The position numbers and the translations under genes were made by a program. Shown in pieces: positions 7,456 to 16,623 of a stretch of DNA of 28,097 nt. Numbering within the stretch: position 1 is the first letter of the stretch; every line of letters starts with the position of its first letter. The notes beneath the pieces are model-generated. The model was not told where the DNA came from, searched no databases, and was given only the letters and a program-made list of their open reading frames with translations. Origin of the DNA: Anaerobacillus sp. (GTDB lineage Bacteria > Bacillota > Bacilli > Bacillales_H > Anaerobacillaceae); the NCBI GenBank assembly GCA_007120055.1, contig SKOL01000396.1, positions 1-28,097 on the forward strand. Reading direction: 5' to 3'.

Positions 7456-7935
7456 ATGACCTAAATAAATATTAACTACACCCTCAAGTTTCGCACCAAC
7501 AAAACTGGCATGAAAGTCTTGAAATTGATTTACCTATTGTAATACTTCATTTATTATTAAGTTTTGTATTAGTTATTAGACTCTGATACTTCCTAAATAA
7601 TGAGATGGGGTTCGCTTAGTGCTCTGGCCCAATTTATATCCTGTTATTCGTCTGTTTATAGAAAAGCCTACAAATGTACGTTATCGTAACTACAACCAAT
7701 AGAAATGTTTAATAAAGACAATCTTGACCGGAGCCTTGTTTCCTTTGTTTATGGTTTATCTCCGTTTGAAGCACACTCAATGTGTTCTAGCTTTTCTTTG
7801 ATGGATCTGGTACACAAGCCCAATAAGTTTATTATATACCGGTAATACAAACTTTAAAAATCACACCCAAAAACATCAGCTACAAATTTTATGGGACTGA
7901 TAAAAAGTAATAATCCAATGAATTTATTTTCCCCT
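7456..7935 (+). other. Long gene-free stretch between hag and the glycosylation island
   Basis: About 480 bases without a convincing gene on either strand. A short open stretch near 7728-7845 reads LDRSLVSFVYGLSPFEAHSM in the + frame, which looks protein-like but has no start, no ribosome binding site and stops soon after. It might be a fragment of a lost gene. No IS ends or tRNA were recognised. Confidence 0.5.
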
Positions 7936-7961
7936 TAAAATTTTATATAGTTGACCGATAT
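7936..7961 (+). promoter_or_regulatory. SigD-like promoter of the glycosylation island
   Basis: TAAA (7936-7939), a 14-base spacer and ACCGATAT (7954-7961) match the SigD consensus with one base difference in the -10 box. The first gene of the island starts 49 bases downstream. This would tie sugar synthesis and transfer to flagellin expression. Confidence 0.75.
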
Positions 7962-8010
7962 AAATAATAGTAGTTTATATTAAATAAGGTATCAAAAATG
8001 GAGGATTATA

Positions 8011-8619
8011 ATGAAGCTTTTCTTACTTGGGGAAACATTTGAATTTGAAAATAAGTTAAATAGCTATAATGAAATTTTTATTTTGATAGAAAATAAGCTA
8101 GCGGATAAGGATGTATATTTTAGCCATCTAAAATTAGATGGTAAAGAAATATATAACGATTTTGAAATGTATTTTAATGATCAACTAAATAGCATTAACA
8201 AAGTTGAAGTGGTTGTACAATCGATCGAGCAATTTACATGCGGAATTATATCATCCATCCATGAGTATCTTTCACATAGTTTAATCGAAGTAAATAGTAC
8301 CCTAGATGAGTTTTACCAAAGTCCTCAGGAAGAAACTTGGGGAAAGTACCTAACTTTCTTAGATGGTATTTCGATGGTACATCAAGGGATAATGTCAATT
8401 GATCGTTCAAAGCATCAACCTAAAAACTGGGAAGAATATCTGGTATTAGCGACTTCAATGCAAAAAGAATTTATTAGTTTAGAAGAAGCGTTAAAACAAA
8501 ATGATCCAATACTAGTAGCAGATATAACGAACTATGAAATTATACCAATTTTAAAAGCTATTCAAAAACAAGCCCAGCTTACACTAGAGGAAGAGGTTGG
8601 AGATAAAGGTGCTAATTGA
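8011..8619 (+). CDS. Uncharacterised protein upstream of the Maf glycosyltransferase
   Basis: This 202-residue soluble, acidic protein is not recognised. It begins MKLFLLGETFEFENKLNSYN; the first ~75 residues alternate strand-like and polar segments, while residues ~75-200 look helical. There is no signal peptide or membrane segment. ATG 8011 follows GGAGGA at 8001-8006. Its end overlaps the start of the maf gene, and it is the first gene behind the SigD-like promoter, so it is probably produced in step with Maf. A role as a partner or chaperone in flagellin glycosylation is inference from position only. Confidence 0.75.
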   Translation: MKLFLLGETFEFENKLNSYNEIFILIENKLADKDVYFSHLKLDGKEIYNDFEMYFNDQLNSINKVEVVVQSIEQFTCGIISSIHEYLSHSLIEVNSTLDEFYQSPQEETWGKYLTFLDGISMVHQGIMSIDRSKHQPKNWEEYLVLATSMQKEFISLEEALKQNDPILVADITNYEIIPILKAIQKQAQLTLEEEVGDKGAN

Positions 8620-10498
8620 TAATATTAACTTTTTAATAAAACATAATCGTCCACTCAGAGAATTTTTAAAAAATCTCGATAATGATCCTACTTCCGAGTT
8701 AATAAAAATAATTGATTCAAAAGTAGGTGATCCAACTGTGGAAGTGACTTTAGATTCGCAATCGAATTTTATCCATAGTAAATATAATCCGATTCAAGAA
8801 GCAGAGCGATTTATCGAGCAGTATAGTGATAAGGTTGATAATTACGATAGTGTTCTATTTTACGGTATTGGATTAGGTTACCATGTCGAAGCTTTTTTAA
8901 ATAAATATAAGAATTTAAATTTCTCGCTCTATGAACCTAACCCTATCATCTTTAAACATTTTATGTCAGTTAAATCTATTACAAGCTTACCAATAAATCG
9001 AATGAAGCATTTTCATGTTGAACGGGATATAGCAGAGAGGGCAGGTTTTCTAAATAAATTTGCTAATCAATTAGAAAAAAAAGTATTATTGGTTATCCTT
9101 CCTAGTTATGACCGTATTTTTAAAGAGCAATGTAGGGCTTTTGTGAATAAATTTAAGGGGATTATCCAGACTAATAGACAAGGATTACATGTTAATCTTT
9201 CTTTTGAAAAGAGGTGGACAGTAAATAGTTTATCAAACTGTCTATATAATTTAAAAACCCCTAATATATTGGAACATATGGATTTATCCTATTTTAAAAA
9301 TAAACCAGCTTTATTGGTATCCTCAGGACCATCATTAGCTGATGAAATTGAAAATGTAAGGATAATACAAGAAGAAAAGCTAGCATATATAGTAGCGGCA
9401 GGTTCCTCTCTTAATGCTCTACTTGAAAATGATATTTATCCTGATGCAGTAGTATCCTACGATCCAACAGATAGTAACCAAAAGTTATGCGAGAAAGTAA
9501 TTGAGAACAAAATTAATACAATTCCACTTATCTATGGAACTAGTATAAATTATAAAACTTTACAATTATATCCTGGTCCTAAGTGTCATTTCATTACAAG
9601 CCAAGATACAGTATTACCATATTACACTGTAAATGATGGGGAGTCAGCCCAATTGATATATGATACTCCCTCAATTGCAGTGATTACTTTACAGTTATTA
9701 GACAAATTACAATGTAACCCCATCATTTTTGTTGGCCAAAATTTAGCATTTAAAGATGATAAATTCTACTCTAAAGGGGTTAGAAGTGTTACTCGATCTG
9801 AAAAATTAAAAGAAATAGACATTAAAGATGCAATTGAAGTAGAATGTGTAGGTGGTAATAAAATTCTGACAAATAATTCTTTAAATCTTTTTAGGTTGTC
9901 AATTGAGTCTTATCTTAAAGCAGTGAAAAATAAAAAAGTTATTAACGCAACAAAAGGTGGGGCAAAAATTGAAGGCGCACCATTTAAACCACTAGAAAAT
10001 ATAATTGATCAATTGGAGACTGGAGTAGTTACTCCCGCATTCAAACAAGGTTTTAATTCCCAGTACAGTAAGTCGCTTATTAAAGAAAGACAGGAATTTC
10101 TAGATCAACAATTTATTGAGTTAAAAAATATTATTAGTCGATTAGTTAATATCTTACTTGAAATGGAGCGCTTTTTTGAACTTGGACAAGAAAAAGATTT
10201 AAATAATCATTTTAAAAAGTATGATAAGGAATTTAAAAAATTAGAAAAAAATCAATTTTATAAAATGTTCTTACAACCAATGTTACGAGTCGAATTTGAA
10301 ATTACTTCAAAACAAATTCAATCTGTTCGATTTGATAGAGATGTAATGAAAAAAGGTAATAAAATTTTGGAGGGCTTTACCAAATATATAACTAATTGTC
10401 AACAGGAATTAAATAAGATTTTACCATTATATAAACAAATAAGACATCAAATTCCGTCTATAGTAAATGAGGAAAATGAAGAAGAGAATGTAGGGTGA
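8597..10498 (+). CDS. maf: Maf-type flagellin nonulosonate glycosyltransferase (DUF115 / MptE-like)
   Basis: This ~633-residue protein has the Maf layout: an N-terminal domain with GIGLGYH (residues 90-96) and YEPN (112-115), a central MptE-like DUF115 domain with VSSGPSLADE (241-250), VAAGSSLNALLENDIYPDAV and YDPTD (288-292), then VGQNLAFKDD, and a helical C-terminal part. Maf proteins transfer CMP-activated sialic-acid-like sugars to Ser/Thr of flagellin in the cytoplasm. The CMP-sugar genes follow directly. The start is uncertain: TTG 8597 (after AGAGG at 8586-8590) or GTG 8609 (after GGAG at 8599-8602). Either overlaps the upstream gene. The gene is strikingly AT-rich. Confidence 0.9.
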   Translation: MEIKVLIDNINFLIKHNRPLREFLKNLDNDPTSELIKIIDSKVGDPTVEVTLDSQSNFIHSKYNPIQEAERFIEQYSDKVDNYDSVLFYGIGLGYHVEAFLNKYKNLNFSLYEPNPIIFKHFMSVKSITSLPINRMKHFHVERDIAERAGFLNKFANQLEKKVLLVILPSYDRIFKEQCRAFVNKFKGIIQTNRQGLHVNLSFEKRWTVNSLSNCLYNLKTPNILEHMDLSYFKNKPALLVSSGPSLADEIENVRIIQEEKLAYIVAAGSSLNALLENDIYPDAVVSYDPTDSNQKLCEKVIENKINTIPLIYGTSINYKTLQLYPGPKCHFITSQDTVLPYYTVNDGESAQLIYDTPSIAVITLQLLDKLQCNPIIFVGQNLAFKDDKFYSKGVRSVTRSEKLKEIDIKDAIEVECVGGNKILTNNSLNLFRLSIESYLKAVKNKKVINATKGGAKIEGAPFKPLENIIDQLETGVVTPAFKQGFNSQYSKSLIKERQEFLDQQFIELKNIISRLVNILLEMERFFELGQEKDLNNHFKKYDKEFKKLEKNQFYKMFLQPMLRVEFEITSKQIQSVRFDRDVMKKGNKILEGFTKYITNCQQELNKILPLYKQIRHQIPSIVNEENEEENVG

Positions 10499-11511
10499 GA
10501 GTATTGAAACATCGACAAAAAATACTAATCACGGGTGCAGACGGATTTATCGGTTCACATTTAACTGAAGAGTTAATTATACGTGGGTATAATGTCCGAG
10601 CATTCGTTTACTATAACTCATTTAACTCATGGGGATGGCTAGACCAATCTCCTAGAGAAATAAAAGAACATATTGAAATTTTTGCAGGAGATATTCGTGA
10701 CCCATATGGTGTAAAAGAGGCTATGAAGGGTTGTGATGTTGTCTTTCATTTAGCAGCGTTAATTGCAATTCCATACTCGTACCACTCACCGGCAACGTAT
10801 GTAGATACAAATATCAAAGGGACATTAAATGTTTTACAAGCCGCACGGGAATTAGATATTGAAAAAGTAGTTCATACATCTACGAGTGAAGTTTATGGAA
10901 CTGCGCAGTTTGTCCCTATAACTGAGAAGCACCCTTTGCAAGGGCAATCCCCTTATTCGGCTTCAAAAATTGGTGCGGATCAACTGGCGCTCTCATTTTA
11001 TAATTCATTTAATACTCCGGTTTCTGTTATAAGGCCATTTAATACTTATGGACCTAGACAATCAGCAAGAGCTGTTATTCCAACTATTATTACTCAAATT
11101 GCAAATGGCCACAAAGAAATTAAACTAGGTGCTTTATCGCCAACAAGAGATTTTAATTATGTCAAAGATACAGTAAATGGTTTTATAAAAATTGCACAAT
11201 CTGATGAGTCAACTGGTGAGGTAATAAATATTGGTAGTAATTATGAGATATCTATTGGTGAAACAGCTCAATTAATTGCTGAGGCCATGGATACTGAAAT
11301 TAAAATCATTTCTGATGAGGAACGTTTACGCCCTGATAAAAGTGAAGTAGAACGACTTTGGGCAGATAATTCCAAAGCAAGGCAATTGTTAAACTGGGAA
11401 CCGAGTTATGGTGGAAGAGAAGGCTTTAAGAGGGGCTTGAAAGAAACAGCTGAGTGGTTTATGGATTTAGAAAACCTTAAAGCTTATAAAGCGGATGTGT
11501 ATAATTTATGA
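10495..11511 (+). CDS. legB: NDP-N-acetylglucosamine 4,6-dehydratase, LegB type
   Basis: This 338-residue extended SDR enzyme has the Rossmann motif GADGFIG (residues 14-20), TST (128-130) and the catalytic YSASK (154-158). The sequence closely follows the LegB family, which converts GDP-GlcNAc to the 4-keto-6-deoxy sugar in legionaminic acid synthesis. LegC, the next enzyme of the pathway, overlaps its stop codon. The start is either GTG 10495, which overlaps the maf stop (GTGA), or TTG 10504 with AGGGTGAG (10492-10499) just before it; the second has the better ribosome binding site. Reading it as a UDP-sugar dehydratase cannot be excluded from sequence alone. Confidence 0.9.
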   Translation: MRVLKHRQKILITGADGFIGSHLTEELIIRGYNVRAFVYYNSFNSWGWLDQSPREIKEHIEIFAGDIRDPYGVKEAMKGCDVVFHLAALIAIPYSYHSPATYVDTNIKGTLNVLQAARELDIEKVVHTSTSEVYGTAQFVPITEKHPLQGQSPYSASKIGADQLALSFYNSFNTPVSVIRPFNTYGPRQSARAVIPTIITQIANGHKEIKLGALSPTRDFNYVKDTVNGFIKIAQSDESTGEVINIGSNYEISIGETAQLIAEAMDTEIKIISDEERLRPDKSEVERLWADNSKARQLLNWEPSYGGREGFKRGLKETAEWFMDLENLKAYKADVYNL

Positions 11512-12668
11512 TGATAGAGCAGCAAATTTTAAATGCTATTCGTTCGGTTATACCGACTAAAGAGTTTACTCCACTCCATGAACCATCTTTTTTAGGGAGT
11601 GAGTGGGATTATGTTAAGGATTGTCTTGATTCAACATTTGTTTCATCTGTAGGAAAATATGTTGATTTGTTCGAGGAACGATTAGCAGAATTCACTGGAG
11701 TAAAACGAGCAGTGGCGGTTGTTAATGGTACAGCTGCACTCCAAATAGCTCTAAAAATTGTTGGTATTGAAAAAGATGACGAAGTTCTTATACCTTCACT
11801 AACTTTCGTAGCAACTGCAAATGCAGTTGCTTATTGCAATGCAATCCCCCACTTTGTCGATTCAGAAGAACGGACGCTAGGTTTAGATCCGTTTAAATTA
11901 GACGATTACTTAAATGAAATTGGACAAGTTACCTCAAAGGGTTGTATTAATAAAATTACGGGAAGAAAAATTAAAGCTGTTGTTCCGGTGCATACATTTG
12001 GGCATCCTGTTGATATTGATCCACTCCTTGAGGTATGTAACAAATTCAACCTAATTTTAGTAGAGGACGCTGCTGAATCTCTTGGTTCTTATTACAAAGG
12101 AAAGCATACTGGAGGTTTTGGAAAAGTTGCAGCGCTAAGCTTTAATGGTAATAAAATTATTACTACTGGTGGTGGAGGAGCCGTCTTAACTAATGATGAA
12201 AAGCTTGCAAATTACGCTAAACATATAACAACAACAGCAAAAGTGCCACATCAATGGGAATATGTTCATGATGAAGTCGGTTTTAACTATCGCATGCCTA
12301 ATATTAATGCAGCGCTTGGAGTAGCCCAATTAGAACAATTACCAAATTTCATAGAGAAAAAACGCCAATTGACCCAAAAGTATGCTAAGGTTTTTAAGGA
12401 TATTAATGGTGTAAAATTGTTTAAAGAAGTAAATTTTGCAAAAAGTAATTATTGGTTACAAACTTTAATATTAAATGATACAAATTATATTTTAAGAGAT
12501 AAACTTTTGTATCATTTAAATGAAAATAATAAAATGGCTCGCCCTATTTGGAAACCCCTTCATAAATTAGAAATATACTCGAATAGTCCAAAAATGGAAA
12601 TGGATGTAGTAAATACCCTGGCAGAAAAACTGATAAATATTCCTAGTGGAGTGAATTTGATAAAATGA
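11508..12668 (+). CDS. legC: PLP-dependent sugar aminotransferase, LegC type (DegT/DnrJ/EryC1/StrS)
   Basis: This 386-residue enzyme has VEDAAES (185-191, Asp187 for the PLP ring nitrogen) and SFNGNKIITTGGGG with the likely PLP-binding Lys216. The NGNKIITTGGGG form is typical of LegC, which aminates C4 of the keto sugar made by LegB. The ATG overlaps the legB stop (ATGA), and its own stop overlaps the next gene in the same way, indicating translational coupling. Confidence 0.92.
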   Translation: MMIEQQILNAIRSVIPTKEFTPLHEPSFLGSEWDYVKDCLDSTFVSSVGKYVDLFEERLAEFTGVKRAVAVVNGTAALQIALKIVGIEKDDEVLIPSLTFVATANAVAYCNAIPHFVDSEERTLGLDPFKLDDYLNEIGQVTSKGCINKITGRKIKAVVPVHTFGHPVDIDPLLEVCNKFNLILVEDAAESLGSYYKGKHTGGFGKVAALSFNGNKIITTGGGGAVLTNDEKLANYAKHITTTAKVPHQWEYVHDEVGFNYRMPNINAALGVAQLEQLPNFIEKKRQLTQKYAKVFKDINGVKLFKEVNFAKSNYWLQTLILNDTNYILRDKLLYHLNENNKMARPIWKPLHKLEIYSNSPKMEMDVVNTLAEKLINIPSGVNLIK

Positions 12669-13831
12669 AGAAACGAAAAATTTGTATCGTAACTGGTACG
12701 AGAGCAGATTATGGTCTATTGTATTGGTTGATGAAAGAAATTGAAGAAGATAACGAACTTGAATTACAAATCATTGCAACGGGAATGCATCTGTCACCAG
12801 AATTTGGTTTAACATATAAAGTTATTGAGGATGATGGTTTTGTAATTAATGAGAAAATTGAAATTATACTTTCAAGTGATACTCCTATTGGGATTTCCAA
12901 GTCTATAGGCCTAGGTACAATAGGGTTTGCCGAAGCATTTCAAAGACTACGTCCTGACATATTAGTTTTATTAGGAGATCGTTTTGAAATATTGGCAGCT
13001 GCCCAGTCAGCTATGGTTTCACGTATACCAATTGCACACATTCATGGAGGAGAGTTAACTGAAGGAGTTATTGATGAAGCTATTAGACATTCAGTTACAA
13101 AGATGGCTCAAATCCATTTTACTTCAACTGAAAATTATAGAAATAGAGTTATTCAGTTAGGTGAACAGCCTGAACATGTATATAATCTTGGTGCCCCAGG
13201 CTTAGATAACATAAATAGGTTAAAGTTACTAAGTAAGGAAAATTTGGAAAAACAGTTAAATTATACATTCGGTGAGATGAACTTTTTAGTTACTTATCAT
13301 CCAGAAACTTTATCTGAGAATAATGAGAAGCATTTAAACGAATTATTTAATGCGTTAGATAAGTTTCCGAAAGCTAAGTTGATTTTTACAAAGTCAAATT
13401 CAGACACATCGGGTCGAATAATTAATAGCCTTGTAGAAGATTACGTAAGTGTAAATTCTGACCGTGCAATATTATTCACTTCACTAGGTCAAGTAAGGTA
13501 TTTGAGTTGTTTAAAGTATATAGATGTAGTAATTGGAAACTCGTCAAGCGGGATCATCGAAGTACCTTTTTTTAAGAAAGCTACTATAAATATAGGTGAT
13601 AGGCAAAAAGGACGTGAATGTAGTAAAAGTGTTATAAATAGTTCCAATAATACAAATTCTATTTACGATGGAATTTGTAAGGCTTTATCTAAGGATTTTC
13701 GTAAATCGTTAATTGAAACAACTTCAATTTACGGGGAAGGTAACGCTTCTCCGAAAATTAAATCTGTTTTAAAAAATATTAAGTTAGATAATATAATTTT
13801 CAAAAGGTTTTATGATCAAACTATATTATAG
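12665..13831 (+). CDS. legG: NDP-sugar hydrolysing 2-epimerase, LegG/NeuC type
   Basis: This 388-residue protein begins MKKRKICIVTGTRADYGLLY, the hallmark of hydrolysing UDP-GlcNAc 2-epimerases of the NeuC/NnaA branch, with GDRFE (104-108) and HIHGGE (125-130). In the legionaminic pathway it removes the nucleotide and inverts C2 to give the 2,4-diamino-6-deoxymannose substrate of LegI. Its start overlaps the legC stop (ATGA). The neighbourhood (LegB and LegC before, LegI after) favours LegG over sialic acid NeuC. Confidence 0.93.
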   Translation: MKKRKICIVTGTRADYGLLYWLMKEIEEDNELELQIIATGMHLSPEFGLTYKVIEDDGFVINEKIEIILSSDTPIGISKSIGLGTIGFAEAFQRLRPDILVLLGDRFEILAAAQSAMVSRIPIAHIHGGELTEGVIDEAIRHSVTKMAQIHFTSTENYRNRVIQLGEQPEHVYNLGAPGLDNINRLKLLSKENLEKQLNYTFGEMNFLVTYHPETLSENNEKHLNELFNALDKFPKAKLIFTKSNSDTSGRIINSLVEDYVSVNSDRAILFTSLGQVRYLSCLKYIDVVIGNSSSGIIEVPFFKKATINIGDRQKGRECSKSVINSSNNTNSIYDGICKALSKDFRKSLIETTSIYGEGNASPKIKSVLKNIKLDNIIFKRFYDQTIL

Positions 13832-13871
13832 AAGTTGCTGAAGTAGTTTCAAATAAAAGGTGGAGTGATTA

Positions 13872-14942
13872 GTGAAAACATATATAATTGCTGAAGCTGG
13901 TGTTAATCATAATGGTTCTCTTGAAATGGCTAAACAACTAGTGGATGTTGCAGTAAATGCTGGTGCTAATGCAGTGAAATTTCAAACGTTTCAAGCTAAG
14001 GAACTTGTAACAGAGAATGCACAGAAAGCTAAGTATCAACTGCAAACAACTGACAAAACAGAAACACAATTTGAAATGCTAAAACGTTTAGAATTAACAG
14101 AAGAAATGCATGACGAATTGTTAGCTGTATGTAACCAAAAAGGGATTGAATTTTTATCAACTCCTTTTGATAATGATAGTTTGCAATTGTTAACAAGAAA
14201 ATATAATCTAAAAACTATTAAAATTCCTTCTGGGGAAATAACGAACGCTCCTTTTTTATTAAAAATTGCACAATCAAAAAGAAAGATCATTTTATCGACA
14301 GGAATGAGTACTCTTGGTGAAGTAGAACAAGCGCTTGAAATAATTGCGTTTGGTTTAATTGAAAGCGGGGAACCCCCATCAAAAGAAAATTTTAGAAGTG
14401 CTTATTGTTCAGTAAAGGGACAAAAAGCCCTACAACAGTATGTATCTCTATTACATTGTACAACGGAATATCCAACACCTTTCGAAGATGTAAATTTGAG
14501 AGCGATGGATACACTAAAACAAGCTTTTCAATTGCCAATCGGTATTTCAGACCATACTCCTGGTTTTACTGTTCCTATTGCTGCAGTTGCTAGAGGTGCA
14601 ACTATAATTGAAAAGCATTTCACATTAGACAGGTTATTACCAGGGCCAGATCATAAAGCTTCTTTAGTTCCTAATGAGTTGATATTAATGGTTAAAGGTA
14701 TTCGTAATGTAGAAAAAGCTTTAGGGAACGCCCAAAAGTATCCTCTACGTTCTGAAATGAAAAATTTGAATGTTGCAAGGAAAAGTATAGTAGCTAATAA
14801 AAAAATCAATAAAGGTGATGTCTATACCGATGAAAACCTTGCTATCAAACGTCCGGGAAACGGAAGATCAGCAATAGATTATTGGGATTTAATCGGAAAG
14901 ACCGCAACTGATAATTATGAAAAAGACGAAGTGATAAAATAA
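13872..14942 (+). CDS. legI: Nonulosonic acid synthase, LegI/NeuB type
   Basis: This 356-residue enzyme condenses the amino sugar with phosphoenolpyruvate to form a nine-carbon nonulosonic acid. It shows AEAGVNHNG (7-15), VKFQTF (35-40), STPFD and SDHTPG of the NeuB barrel, and a C-terminal SAF/antifreeze-like domain (last ~60 residues, VARKSIVANKKINKGD…IKRPGNG). GTG 13872 follows AAAGGTGGAG at 13857-13866 and aligns with the family start. The substrate (legionaminic rather than sialic or pseudaminic acid) is inferred from LegB/LegC/LegG. Confidence 0.93.
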   Translation: MKTYIIAEAGVNHNGSLEMAKQLVDVAVNAGANAVKFQTFQAKELVTENAQKAKYQLQTTDKTETQFEMLKRLELTEEMHDELLAVCNQKGIEFLSTPFDNDSLQLLTRKYNLKTIKIPSGEITNAPFLLKIAQSKRKIILSTGMSTLGEVEQALEIIAFGLIESGEPPSKENFRSAYCSVKGQKALQQYVSLLHCTTEYPTPFEDVNLRAMDTLKQAFQLPIGISDHTPGFTVPIAAVARGATIIEKHFTLDRLLPGPDHKASLVPNELILMVKGIRNVEKALGNAQKYPLRSEMKNLNVARKSIVANKKINKGDVYTDENLAIKRPGNGRSAIDYWDLIGKTATDNYEKDEVIK

Positions 14943-15568
14943 TGAATAAACCAATAATTATTCTTGGTAACGGTGGGCATACTAAGAGTTTATTAGAGAT
15001 TATACGACTACAGGACAAAAAGGTACTAGGGGTTACAGACCCTTTTGCTAAAAGTAGGATGCATGAAGAATATCTATTTTTTGATAGTGATGAGGCAATA
15101 TTAAAATATAGTCCTAGTGAGGTATTACTCGTAAATGGAATAGGGTCAACCAATAATACGGAGAAGAGAACACAAATTTATAATAAGTTTCATAATCTTG
15201 GTTATAAATTTGACACACTAGTTCATCCTTCTTCAATTATTGCAAAAGATGTTATCCTTGAGGAAGGTGTTCAAGTTATGCCAGGGGTAATAGTTCAACC
15301 AGGATCTAAAATAAAATCAAACTCTATTATTAATACAAAAGTGTCCATAGATCATGACTGTACGATAGGTTCACATGTTCATATAGCTCCAGGTGTAACT
15401 GTGTCGGGTAATGTATATATTGATGATAAAGTTCATGTTGGAGCTGGTGCGACCATTATTCAGGGGATTGTTATAGAGCAAAAGTGTCTAGTTGCATCAG
15501 GAGCAGTAGTTATTAAAGATGTAAAAAGAAAAAAGAAGGTTAAAGGTGTTCCTGCAAAAGAATTTTAA
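14942..15568 (+). CDS. NeuD/PglD-type sugar O/N-acyltransferase (probable LegH role)
   Basis: This 208-residue protein has the NeuD/PglD fold: an N-terminal nucleotide-fold domain with ILGNGGHTKS (residues 7-16) and a left-handed beta-helix of hexapeptide repeats (about residues 90-200). Such enzymes use acetyl-CoA. In this pathway it would acetylate the C4 amine, as LegH does, or O-acetylate the finished nonulosonate, as NeuD does. It is the only acetyltransferase in the island, which favours the LegH role. Its ATG overlaps the legI stop (TAATG). Confidence 0.85.
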   Translation: MNKPIIILGNGGHTKSLLEIIRLQDKKVLGVTDPFAKSRMHEEYLFFDSDEAILKYSPSEVLLVNGIGSTNNTEKRTQIYNKFHNLGYKFDTLVHPSSIIAKDVILEEGVQVMPGVIVQPGSKIKSNSIINTKVSIDHDCTIGSHVHIAPGVTVSGNVYIDDKVHVGAGATIIQGIVIEQKCLVASGAVVIKDVKRKKKVKGVPAKEF

Positions 15569-15592
15569 TTATTAAAGGATGTGTATGCAACG

Positions 15593-16621
15593 ATGTCAAA
15601 AGTTAAAATTTCAAAAGTAAACGAATTTATAAATAAATCATATGGAGAGCATGTTATTCGTGATTCATGGAAGACCTATCGTTCTAACGAGTATCATAAG
15701 TACAGAAAAAAGTGGAATGAACTCCCCCTAAATATGATAGTTTCAGATTTCCCTATACATTTAGATATAGAAGTTACCAGCTTCTGTAATTTGGCCTGTC
15801 CATTCTGTCCTAGGACCATTCAATTAAAGGAAGGTACATTCCCTTCAGTAAAACATATTGATTTAAATTTATATAAGAAGTTAATTAAAGAAGGAGCAGA
15901 AAAAGGCCTTGCATCAGTGAAGTTAAATTACTTAGGTGAACCTTTAATGCATCCTGATATCATTGAAATTATTCGTTTTACAAAAGAGCAAGGAATTGTT
16001 GAGGTAATGTTTAATACAAATGGCGTGTTATTAACCGAAGAAATGGGTAGAACCCTTTTAGAAGCAGGTATAGATAGTTTGTTTATCTCGTTTGATTCTG
16101 CTTATAAAGATCGTTATGAAGAATGCAGAATTGGAGCGAAATATGAAACGGTACTTAATAACGTAAAAGGTTTCTGTGATATAAAGAATAGTGATGAACG
16201 ATTTAGGCATGTCCAAGTAAGAGTTTCGAAAGTGATTTTTCCAGATGAAAATGAACAAGATATTAAAGCTTATATTGATTTATGGGAAGATAAAGTGGAT
16301 GCTGTTGGTTTCGCATCTTTAAGAGATGAAACAATTGAACATGAATTCGAGTACGATCCATCTTTACGTTGTGATCAACCATGGCAGAGAATTTTTGTTA
16401 GACAAGATGGCGTAACTTTTCCTTGTTGTGCAGATAATAAAAATAAATACTCACTAGGTAACGCTAAAGAAAATACAATTTCTGAAATGTGGCATAGCCA
16501 TAAGTTAAATGCATTAAGGAATGCGCATGCAAATGCTCGATATAATAAGATTGAAATCTGTAAAAACTGTACGTATTTATGTAGTTCAAAAGTAAAAGTA
16601 GATCTTTCTGAGGTTGAGTAA
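15593..16621 (+). CDS. Radical SAM/SPASM domain protein
   Basis: This 342-residue protein carries the radical SAM cluster motif CNLACPFC (Cys65, 69, 72), which binds a 4Fe-4S cluster and S-adenosylmethionine. The C-terminal SPASM domain has a Cys-Cys pair (FPCCAD), LGNAKENTISEMWHS and CKNCTYLC, for auxiliary clusters. I chose ATG 15593 because AAAGGATGTG (15574-15583) is 9 bases upstream; GTG 15581 lies inside that site. The gene lies between the acetyltransferase and the CMP-sugar synthetase. Its substrate is unknown; a sugar intermediate or flagellin itself are the obvious candidates. Confidence 0.9.
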   Translation: MSKVKISKVNEFINKSYGEHVIRDSWKTYRSNEYHKYRKKWNELPLNMIVSDFPIHLDIEVTSFCNLACPFCPRTIQLKEGTFPSVKHIDLNLYKKLIKEGAEKGLASVKLNYLGEPLMHPDIIEIIRFTKEQGIVEVMFNTNGVLLTEEMGRTLLEAGIDSLFISFDSAYKDRYEECRIGAKYETVLNNVKGFCDIKNSDERFRHVQVRVSKVIFPDENEQDIKAYIDLWEDKVDAVGFASLRDETIEHEFEYDPSLRCDQPWQRIFVRQDGVTFPCCADNKNKYSLGNAKENTISEMWHSHKLNALRNAHANARYNKIEICKNCTYLCSSKVKVDLSEVE

Positions 16622-16623
16622 AA

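Noticed and set aside
14405..14593. 62-residue + strand frame inside legI
   Set aside because: Out-of-frame shadow of the synthase gene without start signals.
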